From: an uncultured Flavobacteriales bacterium
GTDB taxonomy: Bacteria > Bacteroidota > Bacteroidia > Flavobacteriales > BACL11
Direction of reading: 5' to 3'
NCBI GenBank assembly: GCA_913063045.1
Contig: CAJXYM010000003.1
Span: 1-64,000 of the forward strand
Length of the DNA: 64,000 nt
Below, piece by piece: positions 61,332 through 64,000 of this stretch; the stretch's first letter is position 1; each line of letters begins with the position of its first letter. Both the position numbers and the translations under genes were made by a program. The notes beneath the pieces were generated by a model, which saw nothing but the letters and a program-made list of their open reading frames with translations, was not told where the DNA came from and made no database searches.

Positions 61332-63071
61332 ATGCATCATTTAAAATACTTAAATAAATTCTTTTGGAAATATAAACAGCTTTTTTCACTGGGAATTATT
61401 TTCATAGTTATTGCTAATATCTTTGCAATATATCCTGCAGAATTTGTCAGAAATGCACTAGACTTTGTATTAGAAAGCATCAATAATGAAGATAAGGAAG
61501 GCCTATCAAACGAGCTGCTAAAATATGGCTTACTGATTGTTGCCTTTGCCATTTTAAAAGGGATTTTTCTATATTTTATGAGACAAACAATAATTGTCAT
61601 GTCTAGGAAAATTGAATTTGACATTAAAAATGAAATTTTCAACAAATATCAAGAACTTAGTATTTCATTTTATAATGAAAATAAAATTGGTGACTTAATG
61701 AATAGAATAACTGAAGATGTTTCTAGAGTTAGAATGTACCTTGGACCAACAATAATGTATGCAATAAACATAACAGTTCTATTTTCTCTTGTTATTGCAA
61801 AAATGCTCAGTGTAAGTTTGAATTTAACCATTTGTGTTTTATTTCCTTTACCAATTTTAGCCATATCAATCTATTATGTAAGTAGTAAAATAAATAAGAA
61901 AAGTGAACAGGTTCAAGCACAACTTTCTGAAATAACATCAATTTCTCAAGAAACGTTTTCTGGAATTCAAATAATAAAATCGTTTACAAATGAAAATAAT
62001 TCTTTGAATGTCTTTTATAATAGTTGTAAAGAATACACAAAAAAACAAATTGAACTTGTAAAAATAGAAGCAGTTTTCATTCCTCTTATCATTACACTTA
62101 TTGGATTAAGTACCGTTTTAACAATTTATGTTGGAGGTCTTGAAGTTTTTAAAGGAAATATTAGCGCTGGAAATATTGCAGAATTTATAATTTATGTAAA
62201 TATGCTAGCTTGGCCTGTCGCCTCTATCGGCTGGGTAACTTCACTTATTCAAAGAGCAGCAGCATCACAAGAAAGAATTAATGAATTTCTTAAGATAACT
62301 CCACGTATTGTTAATTACAATGAGAGAAATACTCCTATAAAAGGAGATATTAAATTTGATAATGTACAATTAATATATAAAGACACAGAAATATCTGCGC
62401 TAAACAAATTAAGCTTTAACATTAAAGAAGGTGAAACATTAGGGGTATTTGGTAAAACAGGGTCTGGAAAATCAACAATTGCAAATCTTATTTGTAGAAT
62501 TCTAGAATCTACAGAAGGAAATATTTATTATAATAATATTTCTATTAAAGATTTAAATTTAAATAATTTAAGATCTTCAATTGGGTACATTCCACAAGAT
62601 GGTTATTTATTTTCAGGCACAATTAAAGAAAATATTGCATTTTCATCTGATGTTATAGATGAGAAGAAAATTAAAATTGCAGCTACTAAGGCAGATATCA
62701 TTGATGAAATAAATAAATTCCCTGATGGTTTTAATACAATTGTTGGAGAAAGAGGCGTTCAGCTTTCAGGAGGGCAAAGACAAAGACTTGCTATTGCTCG
62801 TGCGTTTTATAAAGATCCAGATATATATATCTTTGATGATTGTTTATCAGCTGTTGATGCTAATAAAGAAAAAGAAATTTTAAATAATCTAAAAATTGAA
62901 ACTCAAAATAAAACAACAATAATAATAAGCCACAGAATTGCAACTTTACAAAATGCAGATAAAATTATTGTTATTGACAAAGGTGTTCTTATTGATATAG
63001 GAACGCATGAAGAGCTATCATTAAAATCAGGTTTTTACCAAGACATTTTTAAGAGTCAAACAGAAAAATAG
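61332..63071 (+). CDS. ABC transporter, fused permease and ATPase (MsbA-like exporter)
   Basis: The 579-residue half-transporter has six membrane helices (about 15-310) and a C-terminal ATPase with Walker A GKTGSGKSTI (about 375-384), Q-loop YIPQDGYLFSGTI, signature LSGGQRQRLAIARAF, Walker B IYIFDDCLSAVD and the switch histidine in ISHRI. In Walker B the catalytic position after DD is Cys rather than Glu (FDDCLSAVD), as in some type I exporter halves. It may form a homodimer or pair with another half. Lipid or drug export is likely; the substrate is unknown. Confidence 0.92.
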   Translation: MHHLKYLNKFFWKYKQLFSLGIIFIVIANIFAIYPAEFVRNALDFVLESINNEDKEGLSNELLKYGLLIVAFAILKGIFLYFMRQTIIVMSRKIEFDIKNEIFNKYQELSISFYNENKIGDLMNRITEDVSRVRMYLGPTIMYAINITVLFSLVIAKMLSVSLNLTICVLFPLPILAISIYYVSSKINKKSEQVQAQLSEITSISQETFSGIQIIKSFTNENNSLNVFYNSCKEYTKKQIELVKIEAVFIPLIITLIGLSTVLTIYVGGLEVFKGNISAGNIAEFIIYVNMLAWPVASIGWVTSLIQRAAASQERINEFLKITPRIVNYNERNTPIKGDIKFDNVQLIYKDTEISALNKLSFNIKEGETLGVFGKTGSGKSTIANLICRILESTEGNIYYNNISIKDLNLNNLRSSIGYIPQDGYLFSGTIKENIAFSSDVIDEKKIKIAATKADIIDEINKFPDGFNTIVGERGVQLSGGQRQRLAIARAFYKDPDIYIFDDCLSAVDANKEKEILNNLKIETQNKTTIIISHRIATLQNADKIIVIDKGVLIDIGTHEELSLKSGFYQDIFKSQTEK

Positions 63072-63078
63072 CTTTAAA

Positions 63079-63095
63079 TATTTTTGCTATATTTG
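63079..63095 (+). promoter_or_regulatory. Two tandem -7 boxes for the DUF3276 gene
   Basis: TATTTTTG (63079-63086) and TATATTTG (63088-63095) stand in tandem 1 bp apart, about 40 nt upstream of the ATG at 63135. The leader contains a short palindrome, aagttaattttaactt. Confidence 0.52.
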
Positions 63096-63134
63096 TTTAA
63101 AGTTAATTTTAACTTAAATTTAGCTTAAATAATT

Positions 63135-63485
63135 ATGAGTGAAAAAAGAGATATTGAAGAGATATTTTCCAAAGCTGTAAGAGCAGGGAGAAGAACTTAT
63201 TTTTTTGATGTCCGCTCAACAAGAGCAAAAGATTATTACTTAACTATTACAGAAAGTAAAAGAGATTTTCATGAGGATGGCACGCCATTTTATAAAAAAC
63301 ATAAAATTTATCTTTATAAAGAAGATTTCTCTGATTTTCAGGACTCCTTATCTCAAGTAAGCAAATTTATTATAAAAGAAAAGGGTGAAGAAGTTATTTC
63401 AGATTATAAAAAGAAAAAATCAGAAAATGAAAATAAAGAAAATTTACCATCTGATTTGACTGAAGTCAATCTTGATGATATATAA
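63135..63485 (+). CDS. DUF3276 / PUR-family nucleic-acid-binding protein
   Basis: The 116-residue protein starts MSEKRDIEEIFSKAVRAGRRTYFFDVRSTRAKDYYLTITESKR and carries one PUR-alpha-like repeat, KIYLYKEDFSDFQDSLSQVSKFI, followed by an acidic tail. DUF3276 proteins of Bacteroidota and spirochaetes (BpuR in Borrelia) bind single-stranded DNA and RNA. It is a single-gene unit with two promoter boxes and lies just upstream of parA. Confidence 0.92.
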   Translation: MSEKRDIEEIFSKAVRAGRRTYFFDVRSTRAKDYYLTITESKRDFHEDGTPFYKKHKIYLYKEDFSDFQDSLSQVSKFIIKEKGEEVISDYKKKKSENENKENLPSDLTEVNLDDI

Positions 63486-63501
63486 TAAATATTAGAATTT
63501 C

Positions 63502-63525
63502 TTAACAACTTATTTTTATTGTTAA
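63502..63525 (+). other. Short inverted repeat between DUF3276 and parA
   Basis: TTAACAA and TTGTTAA pair across a 10-base loop, 17 bp after the DUF3276 stop. No T run follows directly, so it is not a standard terminator. Its function is unknown. Confidence 0.4.
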
Positions 63526-63602
63526 TAATTTAGAGTAATAACTTCATTATCAATATTCAATAGCATTGTATTTTTATTTTTTAAATGAATTGATATGAAA
63601 AT

Positions 63603-64000
63603 ATGACGAAAATCATCGCAATAGCAAATCAAAAAGGTGGAGTTGGAAAAACAACTACAGCAATTAATCTTTCTGCATGTCTGGGTGTTTTAGAGAAAAA
63701 AGTACTTCTAATTGATTCCGATCCTCAGGCAAACTCAACCTCAGGAGTTGGCTTTGATTATGAGCAAATAAAAATAGGAACATATGAATGTCTTATTGGT
63801 AAAAATCAAGCTTCTGAAGCCGTATTACACACTTCTAGCCCTAACCTTGACTTAATACCTGCTAATATTGATTTAGTTGCTGCTGAAATTGAATTAGTAG
63901 ATGCAAAAGAAAGAGAATTTTGTTTAAGAAAATCTCTAGATACAATTAAAGATAATTATGACTATATAATTATTGATTGCGCTCCATCGTTAGGCATTTT
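63603..64000 (+). CDS. parA: Chromosome-partitioning ATPase ParA/Soj (3' end outside window)
   Basis: The frame starting at ATG 63603 runs off the window end. The 132 visible residues begin [48 protein letters not shown], with the deviant Walker [10 protein letters not shown] (11-19), DSDPQANS and later [14 protein letters not shown], the classic ParA/Soj pattern. The upstream ATG at 63595 leads to a stop at once (ATGAAAATATGA). ParA usually pairs with ParB just downstream and often lies near the origin; neither can be seen here. Confidence 0.95.
   Translation, partial: MTKIIAIANQKGGVGKTTTAINLSACLGVLEKKVLLIDSDPQANSTSGVGFDYEQIKIGTYECLIGKNQASEAVLHTSSPNLDLIPANIDLVAAEIELVDAKEREFCLRKSLDTIKDNYDYIIIDCAPSLGI

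Noticed and set aside
1-64000. CRISPR arrays, prophage, transposons, toxin-antitoxin or restriction systems
   Set aside because: No regularly spaced repeats, integrase, transposase or defence genes were seen; nearly every open frame is a housekeeping or known family gene.

Overview
The window is a dense, very AT-rich stretch of a bacterial chromosome from the Bacteroidota, most likely a marine member of the Flavobacteriales. Evidence: a type A type-IX-secretion C-terminal sorting domain, a TonB receptor with a carboxypeptidase-like N-terminal domain, a DUF3276 PUR-family gene, a long NusB, a UshA-type 5'-nucleotidase split into two genes, DUF4295 beside rpmG, leucine dehydrogenase, bacillithiol genes, almost no Shine-Dalgarno sequences, and many copies of the Bacteroidota -7 promoter box TAnnTTTG just upstream of genes. 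Spacing is tight, with many 1-14 bp overlaps and no gene-free stretch longer than about 250 bp, which fits a streamlined genome. I see no phage, insertion sequence, integrase, CRISPR array or toxin-antitoxin pair. The genus cannot be fixed from this sequence.

Layout. 1-5.4 kb: 3' end of a peptide transporter, two small periplasmic thioredoxin-like proteins, tRNA-His, a CopA-type metal ATPase and a secreted Asp-box protein. 5.4-9.2 kb (-): a fused cytochrome c biogenesis protein and BshB1 of bacillithiol synthesis. 9.2-16.3 kb (+): a DUF2520 dehydrogenase, a UbiA prenyltransferase, Maf, a Wza/Wzc-like exopolysaccharide export pair and an NhaC antiporter that lacks a normal start codon. 16.2-18.8 kb (-): cysteine desulfurase and GlmM. 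18.8-25 kb (+): a probable operon of phosphosulfolactate synthase, PopT/DUF368, AroE, DUF349 and UvrB. 25-34.3 kb (-): cold shock protein, FolD, Ffh, FtsY, DUF4295, L33, an inserted M1 peptidase with two related lipoproteins, L28, CinA and a tandem universal stress protein. 34.3-43.4 kb (mostly +): nucleoside phosphorylase, thioesterase (-), split 5'-nucleotidase, DnaA, low-molecular-weight phosphatase, RsmI-like methylase, DivIC/FtsB and a fused methylmalonyl-CoA mutase. 43.4-53.8 kb: TonB receptor with a Cys-rich partner, RocD, RlmD, a 38-residue membrane protein, CoaE, BshA and a GH3/serine-hydrolase fusion. 53.9-58.3 kb (+): small membrane protein, MutL, two rhomboids and an EEP-family protein. 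58.4-64 kb: YajC, DUF1573, NusB and leucine dehydrogenase (-), then an ABC exporter, DUF3276 and the start of ParA (+).

Functional links. BshA and BshB1, 43 kb apart, make bacillithiol; BshC is not here. Ffh, FtsY and YajC serve membrane protein targeting. Wza and Wzc form an export core without local glycosyltransferases; the low-molecular-weight tyrosine phosphatase beside dnaA is a candidate for the opposing activity. CopA and the TonB/Cys-rich pair may both concern copper or a related metal. Most of the window is core housekeeping. The points most worth checking are the antiporter with no standard start codon, the mutA-mutB fusion, a -7 box inside the terminator after rpmB, the insertion that splits the rpmB-rpmG neighbourhood, and several -7 boxes only 4-5 nt from the ATG, which predict leaderless mRNAs. 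I found no strong candidate for a wholly undescribed multi-gene system.
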